A stretch of 64,000 bases of DNA from Pseudomonas putida (GTDB lineage: Bacteria > Pseudomonadota > Gammaproteobacteria > Pseudomonadales > Pseudomonadaceae): contig NZ_MNAH01000006.1 of assembly GCF_001976065.1 (NCBI RefSeq), positions 1-64,000 on the forward strand, read 5' to 3'. A model generated the notes under the pieces. The model made no database searches, was not told the DNA's origin, and saw only the letters and a program-made list of their open reading frames with translations. This document shows, piece by piece, positions 35,650 through 44,812 of the stretch. The position numbers and the translations under genes were made by a program. Each line of letters begins with the position of its first letter. Position 1 is the stretch's first letter.

Positions 35650-36597
35650 ATGAACAGTCGTGTCATCCTTGGCCTAGCCGGCCTGTCCCTCGCGGGCGCT
35701 GTCATCGCCGGTTACTGGGGCTTCACCTTGACCCGTCAGCCGGCCGCCGCCCCTGTTGCACAAACCGAGATAACACCGGCGACATCCACAACTCCTGCAC
35801 CTGTTCCCCAGCCAGAAGAAGACACCCGCCAACCGATCGTGGTGTTGTTGCATGACATCCCACCGTTTGTGCAGATCACCGCCGCCGATGTGACCCTGGA
35901 AAAGTTGCGCACCGTTCCGGCTGGCAGCCTGACCCGACTTGATCAAGCCATTGGCCGCACACCCTGGCGCGCCCTGGCCGCTGGCAGCTGGCTCAACGAC
36001 GAGAGTTTTGAAGGCGGGGGCAAGCTGGCGCGGATGATTCGTCCCGATGAGCGCGCGCTGGCCGTGGCCGTGGATGAAGTGATCAATGCCGGCGGGCAAT
36101 TGACCCCGGGCGACTATGTCGATGTGCTGCTGTTCCTGCGCATGGACACCCACAATCTTCAGCCTTCGGCTCAACTTGTAGTCCCGGCCTTGCGCGTACT
36201 GGGGGTGGGCGAGCAATTGGGCCTGACCAACGATGGCCAGCCTTCCAGCCCGCCCCATGGCAACGATGAAAAACTCCGTCAGGAGCAAACCCGCGCCAGC
36301 GCCCGCACCGTGCTGCTCGCCGTCCCCGAACAACTATTGAGTCGCCTGATGCTCGCCGCCCAGGCCGGCGTGTTGCGCCTGGCCGTGCGCAGCGCCGAGG
36401 AAAAGCGCCTGGCGCGTTACTGGGCCGGTGAAAAAGATGCTGCGGCGAACATCGCCAACGCCAATCGCGAATTGATCCAGTTCAACCAGTTGGCCATGAC
36501 CCCACCGCCCAAACCGCTGCTCGCCAGTGGCGCAGGCGCACCGCGCCGCTCCGGCGTGGAAGTCATCCGCGGCAACGAATCGCAAAAGACCCCCTGA
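35650..36597 (+). CDS. rcpC: Flp pilus assembly protein RcpC/CpaB
   Basis: A 315-residue protein. An N-terminal membrane anchor (about 6-26, GLAGLSLAGAVIAGYWGF) is followed by a Pro/Thr-rich linker and the SAF-fold CpaB domain (about 65-150, with IPPFVQITAADVTLEKLRTVP), then a C-terminal region that is typical of RcpC. It binds peptidoglycan in related systems and stabilises the secretin. ATG 35650 has GGAAG about 8 nt upstream. First gene of the eight-gene assembly operon (rcpC to DUF3613). Confidence 0.9.
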   Translation: MNSRVILGLAGLSLAGAVIAGYWGFTLTRQPAAAPVAQTEITPATSTTPAPVPQPEEDTRQPIVVLLHDIPPFVQITAADVTLEKLRTVPAGSLTRLDQAIGRTPWRALAAGSWLNDESFEGGGKLARMIRPDERALAVAVDEVINAGGQLTPGDYVDVLLFLRMDTHNLQPSAQLVVPALRVLGVGEQLGLTNDGQPSSPPHGNDEKLRQEQTRASARTVLLAVPEQLLSRLMLAAQAGVLRLAVRSAEEKRLARYWAGEKDAAANIANANRELIQFNQLAMTPPPKPLLASGAGAPRRSGVEVIRGNESQKTP

Positions 36598-36618
36598 ATC
36601 GTGCAAGGAAACGCTTGA

Positions 36619-37881
36619 ATGCGCAGACGTATTACGCCGTTGTTCAACGGCTTGATCTGGGCCACCTTGCTGAACGGCATGCCGGTAGCGGCAGCACTGG
36701 CAGCTAGCGGTAGTTGTGCCACGCTGGCCCCCTTGCCAGCGGTATTGGAAGTGGGCGAAGGCCTGCAACAGGAAGTGCAATCGCCGGTGGCGATCACCCG
36801 GATCGCGGTGGGCGACCCGAAGATCGCCGACGTGCGCGTCAATGGCAACCAGGCGTTCCTGCTCACCGGAATGGGCGCCGGCGCCACCAGCCTGATGGTC
36901 TGGACCGCCTGTTCCAGCGCACCGCGCCATAGCATGGTGTTCGTCCAGGGCCGCGCGACGGCGGCCATGACCAGCGCCAGGCAGTCACCGTCCGATGATC
37001 AACTGCTGCCATCACAAGTGCAGACCGACATTCGCTTCGTCGAAGTCAGTCGCACCAAGCTCAAGGAAGCCAGTACCTCGATCTATGGCAAAAACTCGAA
37101 CTTCCTCTTTGGTTCCCCCGGTACCGTCCCGAACACGGCGGTGACGCCCAGGGTGTTTCCATTGCGCAACCTTGATCCACGGATCGCCGTGCCGAGCATT
37201 CCGTTGGCCAACGACATGTTCAACATCGTCGCCGGCGGCGGCAACTTCCTGGCCATCATCAATGCCATGGAGAGCAGTGGCTTTGCCTACACCCTGGCGC
37301 GACCGAGCCTGGTGGCAATCAGCGGACAGAGCGCAAGCTTCCTGGCGGGCGGAGAAATCCCGATCCCGATCCCCAGCGCCAACAGCAACAGCTACTCCAT
37401 CGAATACAAGGAATTCGGCATCCGCCTGACGCTCACGCCTACGGTGGTCAGCAATGACCAGATCGCCCTCAAGGTCGCGCCGGAGGTCAGCGAACTGGAT
37501 TACAACAACGCCGTGACCATCGGCGGCACCACCGTGCCGGCGTTCACCATTCGCCGCACAGACACCAGCATCTCCCTGGCCGATGGCGAAAGCTTCGTCA
37601 TCAGTGGCCTGATCAGCACGCAAAACACCTCGCAGGTGGACAAGTTTCCGGGGCTGGGAGACATCCCGATCCTCGGCGCGTTCTTTCGCAGCTCTTCGAT
37701 CAATCGCGAAGAGCGCGAACTGCTGATGATCGTCACGCCGCACCTGGTGCAGCCGTTGGCCGCCAATGCACAACTGCCGTCGCTGCCGGGGGAAAAACTG
37801 CGCAATTACGACCCCAATTGGTATCGCCTGTACTTCCTCGAAAACGGCGACTTCGATAAACGCAGCGGGTTATCGCAATGA
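36619..37881 (+). CDS. rcpA: Flp pilus outer-membrane secretin RcpA/CpaC
   Basis: A 420-residue secretin with a signal peptide (about 1-29, ending AALAASG). The N-terminal pilus-assembly domain has QSPVAITRIAVGDPKIADVRV (about 54-74). The secretin core has YSIEYKEFGIRLTLTPTV (about 258-275) and GLISTQNTSQVDKFPGLGDIPILGAFF (about 331-357) with the VPGLGD-like signature. It forms the pore for the pilus. Overlaps tadZ by 4 bp. Confidence 0.92.
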   Translation: MRRRITPLFNGLIWATLLNGMPVAAALAASGSCATLAPLPAVLEVGEGLQQEVQSPVAITRIAVGDPKIADVRVNGNQAFLLTGMGAGATSLMVWTACSSAPRHSMVFVQGRATAAMTSARQSPSDDQLLPSQVQTDIRFVEVSRTKLKEASTSIYGKNSNFLFGSPGTVPNTAVTPRVFPLRNLDPRIAVPSIPLANDMFNIVAGGGNFLAIINAMESSGFAYTLARPSLVAISGQSASFLAGGEIPIPIPSANSNSYSIEYKEFGIRLTLTPTVVSNDQIALKVAPEVSELDYNNAVTIGGTTVPAFTIRRTDTSISLADGESFVISGLISTQNTSQVDKFPGLGDIPILGAFFRSSSINREERELLMIVTPHLVQPLAANAQLPSLPGEKLRNYDPNWYRLYFLENGDFDKRSGLSQ

Positions 37882-39065
37882 GCCAGAACCTGAGCCAGAC
37901 CTTCCTGGCGATCACCCGCAACAGCACGGACCTGGAATGGCTGCAAGGCGCGCTCGCCCCCTTGGGCCAGGTGGTCAGCGCCGGCGGCGGCAGCCTCGAC
38001 GAACTCTTGGCGCTGGTGGACGTGACCCTGGCCAGCCTGGTGTTCGTGGGTCTGGACCGTGAACACGTGGTGGCCCAGTGCGCCCTGATTGAAGGCGCCC
38101 TGGAAGCCAAGCCGCGGCTGGCCATCGTCGCGCTGGGCGACGGCATGGACAATCAACTCGTGCTCAACGCCATGCGCGCCGGGGCCCGGGACTTCGTCGC
38201 CTACGGTTCGCGCTCCAGCGAGGTCGCCGGGCTGGTGCGGCGCCAAAGCAAACGCCTGCCCCCTGTGGTGCCGAACACGCACCTGGGCGGCCTGACGGTG
38301 CTGTACGGCGTGCAGAGCAATGCCGACGGCGCGCTGCTGGCCAACCACATGGCGCAGGTGGTGCAAAAGAGCGGTCAGCAAACACTGCTGCTCGACCTCG
38401 GCCTGCCGCACGGTGACAGCCTGGCCCTGCTGGGCCTGGAAAGTTCGTTTCATTTCGGCGATGCACTGCGCAACCTGCGCCGCCTCGACGCCACGCTGAT
38501 CGACAGCGCCTTCACCCGTTGCGAAGCCGGGCTACGGATTCTCGCCTACGCCACTCAGGATGAACCGCTGGAACACACCAGCGCCGCCGAGTTGTACATG
38601 CTGCTCAGCGCCCTGCGCCAGCACTTCCAGCACATCGTGGTGAACCTCACCGGCCAGCCAGACAGCGAAGCGCTGCGCACCTTCGTCAGCCATTGCGACA
38701 AGCTGCTGTGGTACACCGACCAGAATGTGCTCGACTGCCGCCGCAACCTGGCGGTACTGAATCTGTGGCGCGAAAAAGGCATGAAGCTCGATCACGCCAA
38801 GCTGCTGGTGGACCGCTACCTGCGCAGCGTCGCGCCGGACGCCGTGGCCTTGGGCAAAAGCTTCGGCATGGAGGTCATCGCCACCCTCGCCTATAGCCCC
38901 GAAGTGCGCTTGAACGCCAAGAACCAGGGCGTGACCCTGTTCGAACTGGCGCCCCGGGAAGTGCTTACCCAAAGCCTGCGCAATCTCGGCGAATGCCTGG
39001 CCAAGCGTTCCGAGAGCCTGGCCAAACCCAAGTCCTGGTTCAGCCGTCTGAGAGGTACGCCATGA
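37878..39065 (+). CDS. tadZ: Flp assembly localisation ATPase-like protein TadZ/CpaE
   Basis: A 395-residue protein. The N-terminal part (about 10-130) is receiver-like but lacks the phosphate-accepting pair. The C-terminal part is a MinD/ParA-like fold. Its P-loop position reads VLYGVQSNADGAL and has no GKT/S lysine, so nucleotide binding is doubtful; reduced Walker motifs are common in TadZ. It would fix the assembly site at a cell pole (family knowledge). Start overlaps the rcpA stop (ATGA), and its own stop overlaps tadA likewise. Confidence 0.88.
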   Translation: MSQNLSQTFLAITRNSTDLEWLQGALAPLGQVVSAGGGSLDELLALVDVTLASLVFVGLDREHVVAQCALIEGALEAKPRLAIVALGDGMDNQLVLNAMRAGARDFVAYGSRSSEVAGLVRRQSKRLPPVVPNTHLGGLTVLYGVQSNADGALLANHMAQVVQKSGQQTLLLDLGLPHGDSLALLGLESSFHFGDALRNLRRLDATLIDSAFTRCEAGLRILAYATQDEPLEHTSAAELYMLLSALRQHFQHIVVNLTGQPDSEALRTFVSHCDKLLWYTDQNVLDCRRNLAVLNLWREKGMKLDHAKLLVDRYLRSVAPDAVALGKSFGMEVIATLAYSPEVRLNAKNQGVTLFELAPREVLTQSLRNLGECLAKRSESLAKPKSWFSRLRGTP

Positions 39066-40342
39066 GCGGCGAAAAACTGTTCGGCGCGACACACCGTGGA
39101 GTGGCCGGCAATACCGACCACGAAGGCCTGAAACTGGTGTTGCACCGCTACATCATCGATGCCATCGAAGAGTCCGGGAAAAACCTGCTCGAAGGCTCGC
39201 GCCAGGTGCTGGCGCAGTTCGTCATCGATAAAGTGGCCGAATACATCGCGCGCCTGCACCTGGCGATCTCGCGCTACGAGATGGAGCGCCTGGCCGAAGA
39301 GATCGTCGACGAGCTCACAGGTTTCGGCCCGCTGGAAGTGCTGCTGCGTGATTCGGCAGTCACCGAAATCCTGGTCAACGGCCCGCACCGCGTGTTCATC
39401 GAGCGCGATGGTGTATTGCACCTGAGCGACCTGCGGTTCATCGATGCGCACCATGTCGAGCGCGTCATCCAGCGCATCCTCGCGCCCCTCGGCCGGCGGC
39501 TCGATGAGTCTTCGCCGATGGTCGATGCGCGCCTGCCGGACGGCAGCCGGGTCAACGCGATCATTCCGCCGATTGCACTCGACGGGCCGTGCCTGTCGAT
39601 CCGAAAATTCCGCCAGGACATGCTCAACAGCACTGACCTGATGGCCATGCAAACCATCGACCAGTCGATCTACGAGTTCCTGCAAGAGGCCGTGGGCAAG
39701 CGCTGCAATATCCTGATCAGCGGCGGCACCGGCACCGGCAAGACCACGCTGCTGAACATCCTCAGCCAGTTGATCGACCCCCACCAACGCCTGGTGACCA
39801 TCGAAGACGTCGCCGAACTGCAACTGGGCCACCCCCACGTGGTGCGCCTGGAAACCCGGCCGCCAAATGCCGAAGGCCATGGCGAGGTGAAAGCCAGCGA
39901 CCTGATTCGCAACGCGCTGCGGATGCGCCCGGACCGGATCATCCTCGGCGAGATCCGGGGCGTCGAAGTGGTCGACGTATTGACCGCCATGAACACCGGT
40001 CACGACGGTTCCATGAGCACCGTGCACGCCAACAACGCCCAGGATGCCTTGTTGCGCCTGGAAACCCTGGTCGGCCTGACCGGGCGCAGCATTGCCGAAC
40101 GCACCCTGCGCCAGATGATCTGTGCGGCGCTGGACGTGGTGATCCAGTTGACGCGCATGCCCGATGGCCGGCGCTGCGTGAGTGAAGTGGTGGAGGTGAT
40201 CGGCATCCGCGAAGACGTGTACGTCACCAATACGCTGTTTCGCCTCGACCGCCGCAGCGGCTTCGGTTTCATGCGCGAGGCGCTCAACCCCGCCGGTGAC
40301 AAACTGCGCCGCGAGTCGGTGCTCTCTCCCTCGGTGTATTGA
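39062..40342 (+). CDS. tadA: Flp pilus assembly ATPase TadA/CpaF
   Basis: A 426-residue type II/IV secretion ATPase. Walker A GGTGTGKTT is at 221-229, the Asp/His boxes and Walker B near 291-299 (DRIILGEIRG, with Glu297), and the His box SMSTVHANN follows. An N-terminal helical domain (about 1-180) resembles CpaF. It powers pilin extrusion and probably retraction. ATG 39062 overlaps the tadZ stop by 4 bp; the longer frame upstream is tadZ in another frame. Confidence 0.95.
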   Translation: MSGEKLFGATHRGVAGNTDHEGLKLVLHRYIIDAIEESGKNLLEGSRQVLAQFVIDKVAEYIARLHLAISRYEMERLAEEIVDELTGFGPLEVLLRDSAVTEILVNGPHRVFIERDGVLHLSDLRFIDAHHVERVIQRILAPLGRRLDESSPMVDARLPDGSRVNAIIPPIALDGPCLSIRKFRQDMLNSTDLMAMQTIDQSIYEFLQEAVGKRCNILISGGTGTGKTTLLNILSQLIDPHQRLVTIEDVAELQLGHPHVVRLETRPPNAEGHGEVKASDLIRNALRMRPDRIILGEIRGVEVVDVLTAMNTGHDGSMSTVHANNAQDALLRLETLVGLTGRSIAERTLRQMICAALDVVIQLTRMPDGRRCVSEVVEVIGIREDVYVTNTLFRLDRRSGFGFMREALNPAGDKLRRESVLSPSVY

Positions 40343-40352
40343 AGGCCACGGT

Positions 40353-41237
40353 ATGCTCAAACCGCTGCTGCTCATCCTCGTTTGCCTGGCGTTGCTGTGG
40401 CTGTCGGCCCGCTTGCTCAGCCGCGGCTTGCGCGAGCCCGGCACCCGCCGCGTGCTGGAGCGCCTGAGTCAGGGGCAACCGGAACGGCTGGTGCAAAAAT
40501 CCTCCTGGACAGGGCTCGACCGGGCCTTTTTACGCGCCGGTCTCGGCCGCCCCACGGAACGCCTGGGTGCGTGGCTGACGCTGTGGGGCCTGGGTAGTCT
40601 GCTCGGCTTCATCGGTGGCGGCTGGCCGGGTTTGATCGCTCTGTTGCTGTTGCCGCCCCTGCTGCTGCGCCTGTATGTCGACTGGCGTTACCAGCGCCGG
40701 CTCAAGCGCATGATCGAACAATTGCCAGCGCTGCTGGATCACAGCGTGCGCAGCCTGAAATCCGGACGCACCCTGGCCGATGCAGTACTGGGCGCCATCG
40801 ACGCCGCTGAAGACCCGCTGAAAAATGCCTTGGGCCGCGTGCAACGCCAGGTGCACATGGGCATCAGCCTGCCGGACGCCGCCTCGGACTTCGCCGAACT
40901 CTATGACAAGGACGAACTGCGCTTGTTTGCCCTCGGCTTGAAGGTCAACCATCGCTACGGTGGTAACGCCAGTGAACTGCTGGAGAACCTGATCAAGATC
41001 ATCCGCGAACGTGAACAGGCCGCTCGCCAGTTGAGCGCCATGACCGGCGAAACCCGGGTCACGGCGGTGGTCCTGGCGTTGATGCCGGTGGTACTCGCCG
41101 GCTACATCCTGGTGTCCAATCCCAAGTACCTGATGGGCATGTGGAACGACAGTTCGGGGCAATCGATGCTGGTGGGAGCGCTCGCCCTCCAGGTGTTCGG
41201 CTGCGTGGCGCTGTGGCGGATGTTGCGCAGCCTATGA
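40353..41237 (+). CDS. tadB: Flp pilus inner-membrane platform protein TadB
   Basis: A 294-residue T2SSF-domain protein. TM1 (about 4-20), two central segments (about 80-110) and a C-terminal pair surround a cytosolic helix bundle including RRLKRMIEQLPALLDHSVRS (about 112-131). With TadC it forms the platform that TadA acts on. ATG 40353 follows AAGG; tadC starts at its stop with ATGA overlap. Confidence 0.93.
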   Translation: MLKPLLLILVCLALLWLSARLLSRGLREPGTRRVLERLSQGQPERLVQKSSWTGLDRAFLRAGLGRPTERLGAWLTLWGLGSLLGFIGGGWPGLIALLLLPPLLLRLYVDWRYQRRLKRMIEQLPALLDHSVRSLKSGRTLADAVLGAIDAAEDPLKNALGRVQRQVHMGISLPDAASDFAELYDKDELRLFALGLKVNHRYGGNASELLENLIKIIREREQAARQLSAMTGETRVTAVVLALMPVVLAGYILVSNPKYLMGMWNDSSGQSMLVGALALQVFGCVALWRMLRSL

Positions 41238-42124
41238 ACCTGTCCATGCTGCTGAGCTCGCTGCTGTTCCTGCTGGCATCTGGATTGTTTGTCGGCGTCA
41301 TCGTGCAAATGCGTCGGCGTGCCCGCCAGGTGGTGCAGCGCCTGGACGGCAAAGCGCCAAGCGAAAACCGCTTCAGCCAATGGCTGCATGCGCTGGGTAC
41401 CAGCCGAGTCGGCCAGCAGTCGGTCAAGCTCGATAACGAAACCCAGACGCTGCTCAACTGCCTGGGCTGGCGTACCGCGCGGCAGCGGGCTTTGTTCGCC
41501 GCCTTCCAGGTTGGCACCCCGGTACTGGCGCTGGCGTTGAGTGCGCTGGTGCAGGGCCTGTTTTTCCCCGAGGTCACTCGTGCGTGGCTGGTCCCGGCCT
41601 TCGCCTTAGGAATCGGCTATCTGCTGCCCAAGCGCCTGCTGGCCGCCGCAGCGCACCATCGGCAAAAGAAACTGGCGGTCGAGATCTCTACCTTCATTCC
41701 ATTGCTGCGCATCCTGTTCGAATCGGGCATGGCCGTGGAGCAATCGCTGCGCGTATTGAGTAATGAAGGCAAGTTGTTGATGCCCACGCTGACCCACGAG
41801 CTGCGCCTGGTGCTGGCCCGCGTCGATTCAGGCCTGGAACTGGGCGATGAACTGAACAAGGCCACTCGCTTGCTGGCGGTCGACGAATTCACTGACACCT
41901 GCGTGATCCTGCAACAGCTGCTCCATCAGGGCGGCGGTGCGATGAAATCCCTGCTGGCGCTCAAACTGTTACTCGATGACAAGCGCCTGGCGAGGCTGCA
42001 GGAATACATCTCCAAGATGTCCGCAAAAATGTCCGTCGTGATGATGCTGTTCCTCTTCCCGGCGTTATTGATCGTACTGGCCGGCCCGGGTTTCACCGCC
42101 CTCGCCCGGGCTTTTGCTTCTTAG
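41234..42124 (+). CDS. tadC: Flp pilus inner-membrane platform protein TadC
   Basis: A 296-residue T2SSF-domain protein, paralogous to TadB. An N-terminal TM (about 4-24), a central hydrophobic pair (about 95-140) and a C-terminal TM (about 265-290) flank the helical domain with LAVEISTFIPLLRILFESGM (about 141-160). The upstream extension of its frame lies in tadB and is not coding. tadD follows after 10 bp. Confidence 0.93.
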   Translation: MNLSMLLSSLLFLLASGLFVGVIVQMRRRARQVVQRLDGKAPSENRFSQWLHALGTSRVGQQSVKLDNETQTLLNCLGWRTARQRALFAAFQVGTPVLALALSALVQGLFFPEVTRAWLVPAFALGIGYLLPKRLLAAAAHHRQKKLAVEISTFIPLLRILFESGMAVEQSLRVLSNEGKLLMPTLTHELRLVLARVDSGLELGDELNKATRLLAVDEFTDTCVILQQLLHQGGGAMKSLLALKLLLDDKRLARLQEYISKMSAKMSVVMMLFLFPALLIVLAGPGFTALARAFAS

Positions 42125-42134
42125 GGGATTCGTG

Positions 42135-42833
42135 ATGAAAGCAATGATTGCCGGTTTGAGCCTGCTGTTGCTGGGGGGTTGCGCGAGCAACGGGCAGGCA
42201 CCCTGGAGTGCCCTGACCAACACCGCCAGTTGCGCCAAGTTGAACGCCGAACAACAGCTGTCGCTGAACCTGGCCGATGACATGGCCAATGACGGCAAGC
42301 TGCACGCCAGCCTCGCCAACCTGCAGAGCCTGCCCGACAACCAGGCCGACGTGCGCCTGCGCAAGGCCAAGGTTTATCGACTGCTGGACCGCCGTGAAGC
42401 CGAGCCGCTGTACCGTAGCCTGCTAGGCGGCTGCATGGCCGCCGAAGCCGAACACGGCCTGGGCCAACTCGCCGCCGCCCAGGGCGACAATGGCCTGGCT
42501 CAGGCGCACCTGCAACGGGCCGCCCGACTGGCCCCTACCGATGAAAAAATCCGCAACGACCTGGGCGTTGTGTACCTCAATCAGTTGCGCATTGAGGACG
42601 CCAAGTTCGAATTCCTCACGGCCATCGAGCTCAAGCAAAGCGACAAACTGGCCGCCGTGAACCTGGTGACCCTGTTGATCTACCAGGACGACTGGAACCG
42701 CGCCGCCGAGCTGGTCAGCCGTCTTGGCCTGAACCCGGCACAAGTCACCCAGGCCCAGGCCCGCGCCGAGAAACTCAAGTCACCCGGTAAATCCGGCCCG
42801 ACCGTCGCCGCACAAGTCGTCGCCGTCCAGTAG
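42135..42833 (+). CDS. tadD: TPR lipoprotein TadD, secretin pilotin-like
   Basis: A 232-residue protein. A lipoprotein signal ends LLLLGGC (Cys about 16), followed by several tetratricopeptide-like helices (about 45-200, for example KAKVYRLLDRREAEPLYRSLL). In Tad systems it assists secretin or subunit assembly at the outer membrane. ATG 42135 has AGGGG upstream. The following small gene begins 11 bp later. Confidence 0.9.
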   Translation: MKAMIAGLSLLLLGGCASNGQAPWSALTNTASCAKLNAEQQLSLNLADDMANDGKLHASLANLQSLPDNQADVRLRKAKVYRLLDRREAEPLYRSLLGGCMAAEAEHGLGQLAAAQGDNGLAQAHLQRAARLAPTDEKIRNDLGVVYLNQLRIEDAKFEFLTAIELKQSDKLAAVNLVTLLIYQDDWNRAAELVSRLGLNPAQVTQAQARAEKLKSPGKSGPTVAAQVVAVQ

Positions 42834-42844
42834 GGAGCACCCCG

Positions 42845-43120
42845 ATGAAACCGACCACCCTGTACTGCCTCGGCCTGCTGGCCCTGCCCCTTGCCGCCCA
42901 CGCCATCGACGCAGGCCCCGCCTCGCCACAACAACAGGAAACCGAAGGCTGGCTGCAACTGCAAAGCAGCAATGCAGCCGCCTCCACCAAACAGCAAACC
43001 GCCAGCGCAACCGAGCGCGAACTGGCGATGCAGCGCTGGCTGAAAAGTTACCAGCATGAGATTCCGCAGTTCTTTGACCAGGATGTGGGGGGGAAGGTGA
43101 GTAGCGGATCGCAGGAATAA
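42845..43120 (+). CDS. DUF3613-type exported protein, Tad-locus accessory
   Basis: A 91-residue protein with a signal peptide (MKPTTLYCLGLLALPLAAHA) and a Gln/Ala-rich mature region ending in ERELAMQRWLKSYQHEIPQF. Size, place after tadD and composition fit the P. aeruginosa gene PA4298. Its role in the pilus is unknown. It is the last gene of the operon, followed by REPs. Family name is from memory. Confidence 0.75.
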   Translation: MKPTTLYCLGLLALPLAAHAIDAGPASPQQQETEGWLQLQSSNAAASTKQQTASATERELAMQRWLKSYQHEIPQFFDQDVGGKVSSGSQE

Positions 43121-43138
43121 GTGGCGCCACCATCGCCC

Positions 43139-43329
43139 CCGTAGGCGCTGGCTTGCCAGCGATTGGCCCTCTAGCCCTGCGCCGATTTCACCGACGCCAT
43201 CGCCAGCAAGCCGGCTTCCGACAGGCAACCTGAAAAGCGTGTCGGATGTTTCCCAAAGACTTGAGGGATCCTGCACAAGATTGGTCGGCTGTCAGGCCGC
43301 GTTCGCGGGCAAGCCCGCTCCTACAGGGG
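43139..43329. repeat. Cluster of REPs at the end of the tad operon
   Basis: A GCTGGCTTGCCAGC-class REP (43139-43163) with a diverged inverted partner (43196-43225), then a single GCGGGCAAGCCCGC-class REP (43297-43329). The two classes are mixed here. They lie between the operon and convergent pprB. Confidence 0.8.
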
Positions 43330-43372
43330 ATCCAGTACATCCGCCAGATTCATGTCGGCTGGCTGGCGGTGA

Positions 43373-44155
43373 TCAGTTCGCAGTTAACCGATGCCGCCCG
43401 CCCGAGTTACTCGGCGTCAACGCCAACGCCAGTTGCGTGCGGTTGTGCATATGGGTCAAGCGCAGCACCTGCGACACGTACAACTTCACCGTGTTCTCGG
43501 TAATGCCCAACTCGCAGGCAATCTGATAATTGGTCTGGCCCTTGCCCACCAAGCGAGCCACATCGAGCTGACGTGGCGACAGCTGACTGAAAATGGCCGG
43601 GATCTCGACCCGTTCTTTATCGCTTGCAGTGCTGTCATCCGCACCCGGTGCAGACGGTGTGCGTCGCACCCTGTCGAGATCCTCGTACAGATCATCAAGC
43701 GATTCGGACAGGTACTGCAGCTTCTGATTCAGATGCCCCAACTGCAACGCCTTGTGCCGCTCCTGCAGTACCACTTCCTGGCGTTGCACGCCTTCGAGCA
43801 ATTCAGTCAGGTCGATCGGCTTCTGGTAGTAATCGGCAACACCGGCGCGCAGCGCCTTGATCACATCCTGCTTGTCCGCCTGCCCGGTGAGCATGATCGC
43901 TTCGAACGCCCGATGTTTGCCGGACAGGCGCTGCAGCTCCTGGACCATCTGAATGCCGTCCAGGCCAGGCATGTGCAAATCGCAGAGCACCAGGCCGATG
44001 TCCGTGTCTTGTTGAAAACGTTCGATCGCCTGCTGGCCGGATTCGCAGGGAACGCAACGGTAGCCGCTGTTCTCAAGAAATTCGCAAAGTTCTGCAACGA
44101 CCATGGGCTGATCGTCGACCACAAGGACTTTTACTGCCGAAGTACGCTTGTTCAC
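43373..44155 (-). CDS. pprB: LuxR-type response regulator PprB
   Basis: A 260-residue protein. The receiver has VLVVDDQP, phospho-acceptor Asp59 in LVLCDLHMPG and Lys112 in YYQKPID. After a coiled linker (about 120-185, VLQERHKALQLGHLNQKLQY), the NarL/LuxR HTH has FSQLSPRQLDVARLVGKGQTNYQIACELGITENTVKLY. I start at GTG 44155, with GGGAG 6 nt upstream; upstream in-frame sequence lacks a receiver. In P. aeruginosa it activates tad and other biofilm genes. It is read away from fppA, 112 bp upstream on the same strand. Confidence 0.9.
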   Translation of the reverse strand: MNKRTSAVKVLVVDDQPMVVAELCEFLENSGYRCVPCESGQQAIERFQQDTDIGLVLCDLHMPGLDGIQMVQELQRLSGKHRAFEAIMLTGQADKQDVIKALRAGVADYYQKPIDLTELLEGVQRQEVVLQERHKALQLGHLNQKLQYLSESLDDLYEDLDRVRRTPSAPGADDSTASDKERVEIPAIFSQLSPRQLDVARLVGKGQTNYQIACELGITENTVKLYVSQVLRLTHMHNRTQLALALTPSNSGGRHRLTAN

Positions 44156-44267
44156 GTGCAACTCCCTGCAAGGCCAAGGACTGACCGTCCCTTTATCGAC
44201 AGCCTGAGGCTGTACAACCTCTGAATGAAAGTAGTCGCTCTTTTGGCTGCTGTACAAAAACGAATGG

Positions 44268-44738
44268 CTAGCCGAGCCAGGCAAATGTCAGCACCAGCCC
44301 CACCAACAGGAAGGGCGCAAAGGGTTGTTTCTTTGACAGACCGGGCTCCAGGCAAACCAGATGACTTCTAAGCCCTTGTCCGATATGAAGCCAGACTCTT
44401 GGCGCCAGCAGCAGCCAACACACACTGGCCAAGCCGGCGCCAATAAATACGCCGAGCACATGCCGACCATCGGTCGCCAGCCCCAAGGCGGTCATGAGTT
44501 TGACGTCCCCGGCGCCCAGGCGACGCATCGCATAGCCGGGCAAGGTAAAAGCCAATGCCAGTAACGCAGCCCAGCCGCCCTGCTCGGCTGACGCGCCGAT
44601 CCAGGTGGTGCCGCTGTATAGCAGATACGCCAGGGCCAGCGCCCCGACGCCCAGGGTCAGGTGATTGGCGATGTGCCGTTCCCGGGCATCCTGCGCTGCG
44701 CACAGCGCCAGCCAGATCAGTAGGACAAAGCTCTGCAT
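44268..44738 (-). CDS. fppA: Flp prepilin peptidase FppA
   Basis: A 156-residue A24 aspartyl prepilin peptidase without the N-terminal methylase domain. The two catalytic Asp are visible: Asp17 in CAAQDARERHIAN and the Asp in RLGAGDVKLM (about 77). About five hydrophobic segments. It removes the leaders from Flp and the TadE/F-like pseudopilins. Divergent from the pseudopilin gene with only 74 bp between, and probably co-transcribed with pprB downstream. Confidence 0.92.
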   Translation of the reverse strand: MQSFVLLIWLALCAAQDARERHIANHLTLGVGALALAYLLYSGTTWIGASAEQGGWAALLALAFTLPGYAMRRLGAGDVKLMTALGLATDGRHVLGVFIGAGLASVCWLLLAPRVWLHIGQGLRSHLVCLEPGLSKKQPFAPFLLVGLVLTFAWLG

Positions 44739-44812
44739 CCGGTAAAAAACGTCCGTTTTGGCTGAATGATTCTATGCTGATATTACCTCGTGATGTCAGG
44801 GTAGACGCACTC

